Positions 25,870 to 34,995 are shown, counted from the first letter of the stretch. The stretch: 64,000 nucleotides of DNA from CAZUWH01 sp964624075 (GCA_964624075.1 CAZUWH010000012.1:1-64000), one strand, 5' to 3'. Numbers and translations: made by a program. Notes: generated by a model not told the origin, from the sequence alone.

Positions 25870-26395
25870 GACAGGCGAGGCGTGCCTATGGCCGCAGGGA
25901 AGACAGGAGCGGTAGCAGCCCGCCGTTCCTTCACGTCCGACGTCGGTTCGGGCATACCTTTCTCGGCCACCATCCAGGCCAGGCCCGATGATCCAGACGT
26001 TGCTGCTGCACCAGTTTGAGGGAATGGCACGCCTGGCAGGTATAAAATACGTCCTTGCGTCCCCCGCCCTCGGGCAGTTTCTACCAGTCGGTAGGCGCGT
26101 CGGTCGGGATCCTTGAGGCCGGGATAGGCCATGCGGGGTCCCCGGCACTTGAATAGGCGAACCCCGGCTGGCGCGCGACCGGCTGGCCGACTATCCGCCC
26201 CACCCCCCCCCACCCCCCTCCCTAAATTGGGACCGGTGCGGTTGGTCCTACCCGGTACCGCCTCATGATAACCTGGCACGCCGCGAATGCTTGTCTTGCC
26301 CTTGCGCGCCGCGCCACCGTCTGGCCCAGCCGCCACAGCGCTAACAAGACCGATCAGCAGTACTGACAGGATGGGAAGCGGCTAAACCGTGGAGA
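25870..26395 (-). pseudogene. soxD: soxD-like diheme cytochrome c, broken
   Basis: The minus strand begins with a signal-like stretch (LPILSVLLIGLVSAVAAG). It continues with fragments of a class I cytochrome c: NRTGPNLG, RMAYPGLKDPDRRA, and in another frame YTCQACHSLKLVQQQRLD with a CQACH heme site. A final GWMVAEKGMPEP-like piece is also present. The first heme CXXCH is not in a readable frame. It directly follows the soxC remnant on the same strand, as in soxCD, where SoxD is the electron acceptor of the sulfur dehydrogenase. Several frameshifts disable it. The exact cytochrome type is less sure than its decay. Confidence 0.65.
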
Positions 26396-26428
26396 AGCGC
26401 TGTGCTCCCCCACGCCCCTTCGGGTCCA

Positions 26429-27739
26429 TCATGTCACCCTAGCCGCGATGTGGTGCATGGCGTTGTTGAGGTAGCCGTTCGGGGGCTCCAGGCCACCACC
26501 AGTGGCTGACTGTAGCCCTTGTTGTCGGTCACCCGCGACCAGACCTCGTAGTAGCCGGGACCGGGGAAGGTGATCTCTGTCTTCCAGTGTTGCCAGGCAT
26601 AGGGATTGGCCAGCCTGGCGAGGCTGGTCTTCTGCCAGGTTACGCCGAAGTTGATCGAGATCTCCACCGCCGTAACGGTGTTGTCACCAGCCCAGGCGTG
26701 GTCGCGGACCACGATCGGCTTAGCCTGACCGACCCGACCTCGATCCGGCTCTGTGGGCGGGTGATGAGGGATTTGACCGGCACCGCCTGGATGATGCGCG
26801 TGAACACCGCTTCAGGCACCTCCTCGCTCGGCTCCAGCGGCCGGTTCGGCATACAGTAGGACTTCTTCCTGGTCATGCCCTTGCCGTCGCGGACGACATC
26901 GCGCAAAACGATCTTCGTCAGCCACTTGTGCGAGGCCGGGCCGACCCAGCCCGGAACCACCAGCTATAACGGATGGCCGTTCATGGGATGCATCGGCGCG
27001 TCGTCCATCGCGAAGGCGATCAGGGTGTGCGGATTCACCGCCTTCTCGATGGGGATACCGCGCGACAAGCGGGACCTTGTTCGGCTCATCGAGCGCCTGA
27101 TCCGCTCCATGGTGGGCGGTGTAAACGGCCGTCTTTCTGACCTTGGCGCTTTTCAGTATATCGGCGAGTCGCACCCCCGTCCATCGTGCGCAGCCGACCG
27201 CGCCCACCGTTCACTGCCCGTCCTTGGTCGGCGGGTTGAAGAACGCCCGGCCGTTGCTGCCGCATTCGATGACAAGCTGAGCCGTGACGACCTCAAGGTG
27301 CTTCTTCAGGTCGGCAATGGAAAGGGTTAAGGGAGCCTACCTCGTCCTCGACGGCAAGCGTCCAGGTTGCGGCATCCCCATGAGGGCATGGTCCCATTAT
27401 TGCGGATGTAGTGGCGGCTAGCCCGTGCGACGTCGTCGTCTAGCAGATGGGCTGGCGTTTCGGGCCCTGGACCGGCTTGTCGTTGATGATCGTCAGGCCA
27501 TCCTTGCCCTTCGATCCTGAGGGCCTCCTCGGCCATGGCGACGGGAATGAAGCCTTACGGCATGTGGCGGGAGAGTGGGATCGACATCCCCAGCATCGCC
27601 CCCATGGTGGCAAGCCCCGCCCCTTTGAGGAACCCGCGCCGGTCGTCCTCGGCCATGCGACCGAAAACTTCCCGATCGGCCTTTACGGGTCCTTGGCGAA
27701 CAGTTCAAAAAACTCTCGTCCTTTCCAATCTGTAGTCAT
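26429..27739 (-). pseudogene. soxC: soxC (sulfur dehydrogenase molybdopterin subunit), broken
   Basis: From an ATG at 27739 the minus strand reads WKGREFFELFAKDP, then TAA, then EDDRRGFLKGAGLATMGAML (Tat-type signal), then TAA again. Later frames give ETPAHLLDDDV, RHYIRNNG and VTAQLVIECGSNGRAFFNPP. A TGA replaces Trp before TVGAVGCARWTGVRLADIL, the segment with the molybdenum-binding Cys. Further pieces are PMHPMNGHPL, TAG, LVVPGWVGPASHKWL, and an intact C-terminal dimerisation domain (WAGDNTVTAVEISINFGVTW). At least four stops and several frameshifts are present. SoxCD oxidises the sulfane sulfur on SoxY; its loss removes the full Sox pathway. Confidence 0.9.
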
Positions 27740-27858
27740 CAGTCATGCCCCCTCTGATTTGGAACAAGAATAAGACAGTGCTGGAGACGCCTGCCTTTAC
27801 TGTCTGGAAGATATTATGAAGAACGTCGCGGACACACAACAAAATAATAGGAATGTAT

Positions 27859-28629
27859 TCACTTTAATGAGGACGACCCGGGAAAGGTCCCTGCGGCAAT
27901 GTCTGCCATGACCTGCCGCAGGGCCAGCCGCAATGCCGGCACCTCGGACTCCTCGGAGCCGCTCCAATGATTGAAGCGGATCAACTGGTCGAGAGGCAGG
28001 CGTTGACGCCAACCAACGGTTTCCAGCTCCGGGGCGGTGCAGAACGTCGTAACATATCCGACGCACAGGTAGGCAATGGGAACCACCGGGTCTGGAATCC
28101 CGAGAATCTCCTTCAGTTCCTGTTCATGAACGATGCTGACCCAGCCCACCCCGATTCCTTCGGCCCGGGCGGCCAGCCACAGGTTCTGCACCGCACACAC
28201 GGTACTGTAGAGATCCATGGTCGGAATGTGGGTTCGACCGATCACCACCGGGCCAGCCCGTTCACGATCGCAGGTGACACAGAGGCCAAGCGGCGCTTCG
28301 AGGATTCCCTCGAGCTTCAACGTCCGGTACAGGATCTGCCGCTCGCTCTCCGGGAACATGGCGGCGGCTTCGGCATTGGCAAGCAGAAACGCATCCTTGA
28401 TGCGTTGCCGCACCGTCTGATCGGTGATGAGGATGAAGCCCCACGGCTGCATAAAGCCGACCGATGGGGCATGATGGGCTGCGATTAGCAACCGGCTCAG
28501 CACCTCAAGGGGAATCGGATCTGGCCGGAATTGGCTGCGCACATCACGGCGGCTCAGGATAGTCCGGTAGACGGCCTGGCGTTCGCTGGCTGCGAACCTC
28601 CCGGCAAACGGAGGAGCGTAGCTTTCCAT
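27859..28629 (-). CDS. bluB: 5,6-dimethylbenzimidazole synthase
   Basis: About 256 residues from the ATG at 28629 (AAGGG 6 bases upstream); the open frame is longer but runs into the leader. BluB is a nitroreductase-fold enzyme that breaks down reduced FMN with oxygen to make the lower ligand of vitamin B12. Features are the flavin-binding RRDVRSQFRPDPIP start, PSVGFMQPWGFILI, and GVGWVSIVHEQELKEILGI with LCVGYV near the end. It is preceded by a truncated cobalamin riboswitch. The neighbours downstream are soxCD remains. The histidine phosphatase at 16.8 kb could act in the same pathway. Confidence 0.93.
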   Translation of the reverse strand: MESYAPPFAGRFAASERQAVYRTILSRRDVRSQFRPDPIPLEVLSRLLIAAHHAPSVGFMQPWGFILITDQTVRQRIKDAFLLANAEAAAMFPESERQILYRTLKLEGILEAPLGLCVTCDRERAGPVVIGRTHIPTMDLYSTVCAVQNLWLAARAEGIGVGWVSIVHEQELKEILGIPDPVVPIAYLCVGYVTTFCTAPELETVGWRQRLPLDQLIRFNHWSGSEESEVPALRLALRQVMADIAAGTFPGSSSLK

Positions 28630-28682
28630 TCGCATCCCTTTCGAGCGAAAAACCCGGCAACCACCCACCCACGACGGTTCCC

Positions 28683-28760
28683 TCTCCCGACAGGCCGGTC
28701 TTCTGACTTGGGATCCTCCCGATCTGTCGCCTTCTCCCGCCGTAGCGGGCACCTATCAGT
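28683..28760 (-). promoter_or_regulatory. Truncated cobalamin riboswitch upstream of bluB
   Basis: On the minus strand AGGTGCCCGC and CGGCGGGAGAA form the usual first helix of a cobalamin riboswitch. The 3' landmark AAGTCAGAAGACCGGCCTGT matches the conserved end of this class. Between them only about 25 bases (around GCGACAGATCGGGAGGATCC) remain, where the ligand-binding core with its GGTG...AATCC and GCCCCCGC-ACTGT boxes should be. The core therefore seems deleted while the gene behind it is intact. Confidence 0.7.
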
Positions 28761-29012
28761 ACGGCTGAACAACTATAGCCCGACTCATTAGCCATTGCAA
28801 GAGATTCTACAGATGGATGTAATCTCGTGCCATCCTTCCTTCGTTGAGGTAATGGTGCCGTGATCGGAAAACAACACGGCACACCTGACAAAAGCGCCAG
28901 ACACGAAATAATATTCATAGTTGACATGAATGCATGCAGAACCCAAACCCCTCATAGGCACCAGCTTGGTACGTCATGCGTGGGTCAACCCCGCACATGG
29001 GGGATGGGTTCA

Positions 29013-29678
29013 CTAGGAATCGTCGATAAGTGAGTGTCCATGACCCAACCCCTCCCCCGATCCAGCGGACGGAGAGTCCGGGGGGGCAACAGTGCCAAGA
29101 TAGCGGTGAAATCGCCAGAAAAAGAAGACAGCAAACAGAGCCGCTCCCACGGCGGCTGCATACAAAAGAGGGGTACCCCCCCCCACGCCCATCAGTACCG
29201 GGACCACCAGCATGCCGTCGTCTGGATCAAAACCAGCCCGGCCCCCCAGCTCAGCGGCGCGCCGCCCGGCAATGTTTTCAACCCGCATGACCAGCCACAG
29301 GATTGCCGCCACAGCGAACCCGGCCACGGTTCCCATCGGCACCGCCCCCGGCACGTTGTCGCGCAGGCCTATCCCCAGACCGATGAATATCAGAGCGTTG
29401 GCGATGCTATCCGAGACCAGATCGTATTTGTGCCCAAAGGCGCTTTTCCGGCCCGACAGACGGGCGAGCTCGCCGTCCGCCCGATCCAGCAGCATGGAGA
29501 CAAGGAAAAGACCGGCACCCACCTGCCGCCAGCCTTCACTGCCTTCTGCCGCCGCCCCGGCCGCCGCCACGCCCATCACCAGCCGCAGGGTCGTGACATG
29601 ATTGGGCGTGACCGGCGATGCGACGAGCGGTCGCACCAACACACGAGCAATCTGATGAATCCAGGTGTTGTGACTCAT
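29013..29678 (-). CDS. CDP-alcohol phosphatidyltransferase family protein
   Basis: About 221 residues from the ATG at 29678 (MSHNTWIHQIARVLVRPLV); the open frame upstream is repeat-derived. The catalytic signature of the family, D-x2-D-G-x2-A-R-x8-G-x3-D-x3-D, is complete in DRADGELARLSGRKSAFGHK followed by YDLVSD. Four to five hydrophobic segments follow. Such enzymes join a CDP-linked lipid or polyol to an alcohol in the inner membrane; the substrate cannot be assigned here. The C-terminal end (PPDSPSAGSGEGLGHGH) overlaps an RA-type repeat at 29050 and may have been rewritten by it. Confidence 0.88.
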   Translation of the reverse strand: MSHNTWIHQIARVLVRPLVASPVTPNHVTTLRLVMGVAAAGAAAEGSEGWRQVGAGLFLVSMLLDRADGELARLSGRKSAFGHKYDLVSDSIANALIFIGLGIGLRDNVPGAVPMGTVAGFAVAAILWLVMRVENIAGRRAAELGGRAGFDPDDGMLVVPVLMGVGGGTPLLYAAAVGAALFAVFFFWRFHRYLGTVAPPDSPSAGSGEGLGHGHSLIDDS

Positions 29679-30078
29679 GGAAAACCCGTAGCAGAGTCCA
29701 GAAGACTTTGCAAGGCGCGAGGAACAGCGAGACTTGGTACGCAGGTAAAGGAAGATCGTCCGTGCAGCCGTTCCCGCAAACCCTGTCCCCGCGCAGGCGG
29801 GGGCAAGGGAGGGGAGGGCTTGCCGTTCCAGGCGGCGGAAGGCTGTATGCCCCCCTCCCGCTTCCACCGGACCTCTCTTTACCTCATGGTAGCGCTTGCG
29901 CAAGGGTGACGATTCTAGTCTTGAATACTTTCCTTCGTCCGGTTGCCCTGCAGCACCCCCGAAGCCAACACGCTAGGACTTGTCGGCTTTGGTATCATTG
30001 GGCGTCGGCGTTATCTTACCGACAGAGAATACCGCTTCTGTTTATTGAACGAGCGCCAATCGTTGAAAGGATCGTACC
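29679..30078. repeat. Intergenic region with RA fragment
   Basis: At about 29775-29875 are CCCCGCGCAGGCGGGGGC, GGCTTGCCGTTCCAGGCGGC and GGAAGGCTGTATGCCCCCCT. The last two match the RA module at 62060-62100 (GGCTTGCTGTTCCAAGCGG, GAAGGGCTTCATGCCCCT). The rest, to the malyl-CoA lyase start, is a presumed promoter region without an obvious gene. Confidence 0.6.
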
Positions 30079-30978
30079 ATGGCTGCCACCATCCGCCCCC
30101 GTCGGAGCCTCCTCTATATGCCTGGTTCCAACACCCGTGCCCTGGAAAAGGCCAAAACCTTGGCTGCCGACGGTTTGATTCTCGATCTTGAAGATGCCGT
30201 TGCCCCCAACGCCAAAACCGCGGCGCGGCAAAACGTTGTCGAAGCGACCCGCTCTGGTCTGTATGGCAAACGGGAAGTGCTGATCCGGATCAACGCCCTC
30301 AACACGCCCTGGGGCTATGAAGACCTGGCCGCCGTAGCAGGAAGTGGCAGCGATGGCGTTTTGCTGCCCAAGGTGCAGAGTGCCGATTATGTACGTCTGT
30401 GCGAGCAGGTACTGGAAGCCAATGGAGCGCCTACGGACATGCGCCTGTGGTGCATGATGGAAACGCCGTTTGGCATGCTGCACGCCGATGAAATCGCTAA
30501 TGCTACGGCCCGTCTGGGGGGCATGGTGATGGGGACGTCGGATCTGACCAAGGACTTGCAGGCGGCCCATACGCGTGAACGTCTGCCGATGATCACCTCG
30601 CTGTCCCTGTGCATCCTGGCGGCACGCGCCCATAGTCTGGCCATCGTGGATGGCGTGCATCTGGATCTGGATGACGACGAGGGTTTTGAGATGTCGTGCC
30701 GGCAGGGACTGGAGCTTGGTTTCGATGGCAAGACCCTGATCCATCCGAAAACTATCATGGTGGCCAACCAGATCTTCGGCCCTAGCCCGCAGGAAGTGGC
30801 CTTCTCCCGCTGCATCATCGAGGCCTTCACCCAGGCCGAGCACGAAGGCCGGGGGGTGGTGGTCGTGGACGGTAAGCTGGTGGAGAATTTGCACATGGCC
30901 AATGCCAGACGTCTGGTGCAACTGGCTGATGCCATCACCGAGCTGGAAGGAAGTCTTGAAACGCCGCAGCTAGCCTGA
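30079..30978 (+). CDS. HpcH/HpaI-CitE family CoA-ester lyase (malyl-CoA lyase/thioesterase-like)
   Basis: A 299-residue TIM-barrel protein. Signatures are RPRRSLLYMPGSNTRALEKA, LILDLEDAVAP (magnesium-binding Glu/Asp), VLIRINALNTPWG, MMETPFGMLHA, and GKTLIHPKTI near the end. The family splits malyl-CoA or citramalyl-CoA, or removes CoA from malyl-CoA (Mcl2). The LEDAV and MMETP motifs and the length fit the alphaproteobacterial Mcl group, but lyase and thioesterase cannot be told apart by eye. The ribosome site is AAAGGATCG before the ATG. It stands alone ahead of two tRNA genes. Confidence 0.88.
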   Translation: MAATIRPRRSLLYMPGSNTRALEKAKTLAADGLILDLEDAVAPNAKTAARQNVVEATRSGLYGKREVLIRINALNTPWGYEDLAAVAGSGSDGVLLPKVQSADYVRLCEQVLEANGAPTDMRLWCMMETPFGMLHADEIANATARLGGMVMGTSDLTKDLQAAHTRERLPMITSLSLCILAARAHSLAIVDGVHLDLDDDEGFEMSCRQGLELGFDGKTLIHPKTIMVANQIFGPSPQEVAFSRCIIEAFTQAEHEGRGVVVVDGKLVENLHMANARRLVQLADAITELEGSLETPQLA

Positions 30979-31174
30979 TGATATGAAAAGAACGTGGAAG
31001 AGTCCTCCTCTCCTCCACCTTTGTTTCGTCTGGCGCGCCGACAGGCCTGCCTGGCTGCGCGCATCGAAACGGGCCCGCGCGAGTCCTGTATAAAACGCTT
31101 GACGCCTCCCGCAAAGGTCATTACAAGGAAACGCACTGCTGTCAGTGGAGACTGGCGGGAAGGGAGGCGCGGCG

Positions 31175-31248
31175 GGCCGGGTGGCAGAGTGGTGATGCAG
31201 AGGACTGCAAATCCTTGTACGTCGGTTCGATTCCGGCCCCGGCCTCCA
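31175..31248 (+). tRNA. tRNA-Cys (GCA)
   Basis: Acceptor strand GGCCGGG (31175-31181) pairs with CCCGGCC (31238-31244). The discriminator base is U and CCA is encoded. The anticodon loop CTGCAAA gives GCA at 31207-31209, and the T arm is GTCGGTTCGATTCCGGC-like. The discriminator U is the known identity element for cysteine. Confidence 0.97.
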
Positions 31249-31276
31249 GAGCGTGACGCGCAGGTGAGAAGGGTGT

Positions 31277-31352
31277 TCCGGCGTAGCTCAGTCGGTAGAG
31301 CAGCGGACTGTTAATCCGCGGGTCGCTGGTTCGAGTCCAGCCGCCGGAGCCA
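31277..31352 (+). tRNA. tRNA-Asn (GUU)
   Basis: Acceptor strand TCCGGCG (31277-31283) pairs with CGCCGGA (31342-31348), followed by G and CCA. The D arm is GCTCAGTCGGTAGAGC, the anticodon GTT is at 31310-31312, and the T arm is GCTGGTTCGAGTCCAGC. It lies 28 bases after tRNA-Cys and is probably co-transcribed with it. Confidence 0.98.
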
Positions 31353-31380
31353 GAGGCCGTTGGTGTTGCGCCAAGGGGTG

Positions 31381-31395
31381 CTCTCCTCAGGAGAG
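31381..31395. terminator. Hairpin between tRNA-Asn and the HD gene
   Basis: CTCTCCTCAGGAGAG has 6-base arms and a 3-base loop. It lies between the convergent tRNA-Asn and HD-domain genes, where a terminator is expected. There is no clear T tract. Confidence 0.4.
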
Positions 31396-31402
31396 GGAAG
31401 GG

Positions 31403-32062
31403 TCAGCGGCGTTCCAGGCGCATCTTTTTGTCAAGATACGCGAAGCCCTCCAGAAATTGCCTTTCAGCCATGCGGGAAGGCGAAGGCGTGAGATGAACAT
31501 CGGTCAACGGTTTTTCCCTGAACCTCAGGACCGAAGCCACTTCCTCAAATGAAAATCCAGAGAGCTGTACGGCTTCGGTCGCAGCGGCGATGATGTCGGC
31601 CTTCTTGATCAGGGCCTTGACACCCGGTTCCAGCCGGACAGGCAGGCCAAAGCGAAGATGGATGGCACATTGCAGACGATCTTCGACCTCCCGGAAGACA
31701 TCTCCCACGACGGCCTTGAGGGGCGTGATCATGTCATGGGTGACATATTCTGAGGCGTCATGCAGTTTGGCGGCCATCAGGACCCACGCCGGCGCCCGCG
31801 GCCGCAAACGCTGCCGGACGATCTCGACCACAAAGTCGGAGTGCTGGGCCACGCTCCAGCCATGTTCGCCACTGGTCTGGCCGTTCCAGCGGGTATTGCG
31901 CGACAGGCCAAGCGCAATATCGATGATTTCGATGTCCATCGGTGACGGTTCGACTAGATTCAGCCGTCGCCCTGATAGCATGCGCTGCCAGGTCCGCGGG
32001 GCCAACGCGCTCAGACGGGCGGCGTCTTCGGCAGAGACCTTGCGTGGCGGGCTGTCATTCAT
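31403..32062 (-). CDS. HD-domain phosphohydrolase (YfbR-like)
   Basis: About 219 residues from the ATG at 32062 (MNDSPPRKVS). The metal-binding HD fold shows GWSVAQHSDFVVEIV, KLHDASEYVTHDMITPLK (the HD pair) and a later Asp in KKADIIAAATEA. This pattern matches YfbR-like hydrolases, which act on deoxynucleoside monophosphates in E. coli; the substrate here is not known. It is downstream of queC on the same strand with a gap of about 240 bases. The neighbour tRNA-Asn receives queuosine in its GUN anticodon, probably a coincidence of position. Confidence 0.82.
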   Translation of the reverse strand: MNDSPPRKVSAEDAARLSALAPRTWQRMLSGRRLNLVEPSPMDIEIIDIALGLSRNTRWNGQTSGEHGWSVAQHSDFVVEIVRQRLRPRAPAWVLMAAKLHDASEYVTHDMITPLKAVVGDVFREVEDRLQCAIHLRFGLPVRLEPGVKALIKKADIIAAATEAVQLSGFSFEEVASVLRFREKPLTDVHLTPSPSRMAERQFLEGFAYLDKKMRLERR

Positions 32063-32298
32063 GGGCCAGCTCTTCAATTGAAAAACATCCGGGAACGGCT
32101 TCGCGACGGATCTCGATTTCCCTTTGGTGCTTGAGAAACCCAGGAGGCGGGCAGGATTTTCAGGGCGAAAGCCTCGCGGAAGGATGGGGGATCCCATGAC
32201 CCTCCTTCATGTGTTGCTTGTCAACTATACAGAGTAACAAACACGACAATTCCCTCTTTGGTTCTGGCTGCCCGGACTGTGGCACCATCCTTTCTGCA

Positions 32299-33027
32299 TT
32301 ATCCCTTTCCATTTACGTAGGCTTTCCAGCCGGCGGCGCGCAGATGACAGGCCGGACAGGTTCCGCAGCCGTATCCCCATTCATGCAGATGGGTACGGTC
32401 ACCCAGATAACAGGAGTGGGTATGTACTCGAATCAGGTCCACCAGGGCTACGCCCCCCAGGGATTCAGCTAGATGCCATGTTGCGGCCTTGCCCAGCCAC
32501 ATGAGTGGCGTATGCAATACGAACCGTCGCGCCATCCCGAGACTGAGAGCTGCTTGCAGGGCTTTCAGGGTATCATCGCGGCAGTCGGGATAACCGGAAT
32601 AGTCGGTTTCACACATGCCTCCCACCAGGTGCCGCAGCCCACGATTCCAGGCCAGGGCGGCCGCGTAGGTGAAAAACAGCAGGTTGCGCCCCGGCACGAA
32701 GGTGGAGGGGAGGCCGTCATCCGTCATGGTGATGGCGGAGTCGCGGGTTAGGGCCGTGTCGCTCACCGCGCCCAGTGCCGCGAGTTCAAGGCCATAATCC
32801 GGGCCAAGCCGTTCTTCCCAGGCCGGAACGATCGCCGGCAGTCGTTCGCGCAGCGTCTTGCGGCAAACTAGTTCGACAGCATGGCGCTGGCCGTAGGCAA
32901 AGCCGACGGTCTCGACCCGCTGGAAACACGCCAAAGCCCACGCCAGGCAGGTGGTGGAATCCTGACCGCCCGAGAACAGTACCAGGGCCCCTTCGCGGCT
33001 GAGAACAGAATTAGCCATACCAGTCAT
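32299..33027 (-). CDS. queC: 7-cyano-7-deazaguanine synthase
   Basis: A 242-residue QueC that converts 7-carboxy-7-deazaguanine to preQ0 using ATP and ammonia, a step to queuosine in tRNA. The PP-loop is LVLFSGGQDSTTCLAWAL. Other features are FVPGRNLLFFTYAAALAWN and GGMCETDYSGYPDCRDD. The zinc site uses the cysteines of HSCY, then GCGTCPACHLRA near the C-terminus. A start at 33018 (MANSVLS) is possible. A 57-codon CXXC protein gene ends 7 bases upstream on the same strand, suggesting coupled translation. Confidence 0.95.
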   Translation of the reverse strand: MTGMANSVLSREGALVLFSGGQDSTTCLAWALACFQRVETVGFAYGQRHAVELVCRKTLRERLPAIVPAWEERLGPDYGLELAALGAVSDTALTRDSAITMTDDGLPSTFVPGRNLLFFTYAAALAWNRGLRHLVGGMCETDYSGYPDCRDDTLKALQAALSLGMARRFVLHTPLMWLGKAATWHLAESLGGVALVDLIRVHTHSCYLGDRTHLHEWGYGCGTCPACHLRAAGWKAYVNGKG

Positions 33028-33034
33028 GAGACCA

Positions 33035-33208
33035 TCAGCCGCTGATGATGGTACGAATCAAACCCGTGCCGTCGCAGTGGTGGCATGCTTCGCTGTCTGG
33101 TCGCTTGCCCTCGCCACTACAACGATAGCACAGGTTCTCTCCCGAAAACGTGGTCTCCGGTAGAACCTTGTCGCCAGGATTCATCAGCGGATAATAGGCA
33201 TTGCGCAT
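33035..33208 (-). CDS. Tiny double-CXXCxGxG zinc-finger-like protein upstream of queC
   Basis: A 57-residue frame, MRNAYYPLMNPGDKV at the start, then CYRCSGEGKRPDSEACHHCD and GTGLIRTIISG. The two motifs CYRCSGEG and CHHCDGTG are the repeats of DnaJ-type zinc-binding domains, so the protein probably holds one zinc. AAGGA stands 9-10 bases before the ATG. It ends 7 bases before queC. The ordered motifs make chance unlikely, but I know no named family. Confidence 0.7.
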   Translation of the reverse strand: MRNAYYPLMNPGDKVLPETTFSGENLCYRCSGEGKRPDSEACHHCDGTGLIRTIISG

Positions 33209-33474
33209 GGAATCACGTCCTTAACTTCAGTATACTTAACATCATGGTAACTTTCTAGCATGGAGGGCCAGCACACATTTTCCCCTTGCGGGGCGGAAGG
33301 TCAAGCCTTCAACAATAATAGTCAGCGAAACTGACCCTTATGCCTTTTCCATCTCGCCAAGGAACAAAAAAGGGTGTATCCAGGGAGAGAAATCGACGAT
33401 CCCATCATGGGGTCAACGCTGTCTTAAAACCGGCGTCCACCACGAGGGCTACAGACAGGCAGGAGAAACTTGCC

Positions 33475-34995
33475 ATGGCCGGTAAAATGCTGCAATTCGT
33501 GTACCTGGACCAGCAGCTGCCGAACAAACGGCCGGTCGAGGCGCGCCGGACCGATTTCAGTGAGATTTACGAGGGCTTCCCTGCCGACAGGGCGGGAGCA
33601 CAAGCCTCGCGTTGTGAGCAATGCGGCATCCCCTTTTGCCAGACCCACTGCCCGCTTAGCAACAACATTCCCGACTGGTTGATGCTGACCGCAAGCGGAC
33701 GGATGGAGGAAGCCTATGCCCTGGCTGCCGCCACCAACGATTTTCCGGAAATCACAGGACGGATCTGCCCGCAGGATCGCCTGTGCGAGGGGGCCTGTGT
33801 CCTGGAGCAATCACGCCACAGGGCCGTGACCATCGGCGCGGTGGAACGCCATATCGCCGATACCGCTTTCGCAAAAGGCTGGGTGCAGCCGGTCCAGCCG
33901 ATCGCGGAACGCACGCAGTCGGTTGGCATCATCGGTGCCGGTCCGGCTGGTCTGGCCGCAGCCGGGCAATTGCGCGCTCTTGGCTACCAGGTGGATGTTT
34001 ATGACCGCTACGACCGCGGGGGAGGGTTGCTGATCTATGGCATCCCTTCCTTTAAGCTGGAGAAGGCAATCGTGCTGCGGCGGGTGGAGCTTCTACGGGC
34101 CGCAGGTGTGCGCTTCCACGTGCGTTGCGAGGTTGGCCGCGATGTTTCCCTGGCGGAGCTGCGCTGCCGCCATGCGGCGGTGTTGATTGCAACCGGCGTT
34201 TACAAGGCCCGCACCCTGAACGTCCTGGGGTCAAGGGTGAAGGGCGTGCATCCGGCACTCGCCTATCTCACCGCCTCCAACCGCAAAGGACTGGACGACA
34301 GCGTGTCCTCTTTCGACAATGGCGCCCTGAACGCTGCGGGCAAGCGGGTGGTCGTGATTGGCGGCGGCGACACGGCCATGGACTGCGTGCGGACCGCCAT
34401 CCGCCAGAATGCCATATCCGTCAAGTGCCTGTACCGGCGCGACCGCGGCAATATGCCAGGCTCGCAACTGGAGGTTGCCAACGCTACCGAGGAAGGTGTG
34501 GAATTCATCTGGCTGGCTGCACCCGAGGCTATCCTGAGCGGAACCACCGACCAGATAGTCGGGGGGGTGCGTGCCCTCCGCATGGAACTCGGGGCTGCTG
34601 ATGCCTCCGGCCGTCAGGAACCACGCTCTCGTGACGGCGCTTCGTTCACCGAGCCGGCAGACTTGGTTCTCACCGCCCTGGGATTTGATCCCGAGGATCT
34701 GCCGGTGGTGTTCGGCGAACCTGGTCTGGGCCTCACCGCCCGGGGCACAGTGCGGGTCGATCCCCGGACTGGCATGACGACTCTCGATGGCGTGTTCGCA
34801 GCCGGTGACATCGTCCGCGGCGCCTCGCTGGTGGTATGGGCCATTTGCGATGGCCGCTTGGCTGCTGCTGGCATGCACGCCTATCTGACGGCTCTTGAAA
34901 CCAGGGAGACAAGGGAACACCGCCCTAGCGTTGTTCCTGTCACCACGACCCGGTTAACAACAGAACAGGATTCCCTGGCGATTGGACATCTATGA
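33475..34995 (+). CDS. gltD: Glutamate synthase (NADPH) small subunit
   Basis: About 506 residues from the ATG at 33475 (ribosome site AGGAG); the longer open frame is not family-like. GltD takes electrons from NADPH through FAD and iron-sulfur clusters to GltB. N-terminal cluster cysteines are CEQCGIPFCQTHCPLSNNIP and CPQDRLCEGAC. The FAD-binding motif is GIIGAGPAGLAAAGQLRA, the NADPH motif VVVIGGGDTAMDCVRTA, and the C-terminal FAD contact GVFAAGDIVRGASLVVWAI. gltD precedes gltB here, separated by about 570 bases of debris, whereas gltB-gltD is more common. Confidence 0.96.
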   Translation: MAGKMLQFVYLDQQLPNKRPVEARRTDFSEIYEGFPADRAGAQASRCEQCGIPFCQTHCPLSNNIPDWLMLTASGRMEEAYALAAATNDFPEITGRICPQDRLCEGACVLEQSRHRAVTIGAVERHIADTAFAKGWVQPVQPIAERTQSVGIIGAGPAGLAAAGQLRALGYQVDVYDRYDRGGGLLIYGIPSFKLEKAIVLRRVELLRAAGVRFHVRCEVGRDVSLAELRCRHAAVLIATGVYKARTLNVLGSRVKGVHPALAYLTASNRKGLDDSVSSFDNGALNAAGKRVVVIGGGDTAMDCVRTAIRQNAISVKCLYRRDRGNMPGSQLEVANATEEGVEFIWLAAPEAILSGTTDQIVGGVRALRMELGAADASGRQEPRSRDGASFTEPADLVLTALGFDPEDLPVVFGEPGLGLTARGTVRVDPRTGMTTLDGVFAAGDIVRGASLVVWAICDGRLAAAGMHAYLTALETRETREHRPSVVPVTTTRLTTEQDSLAIGHL

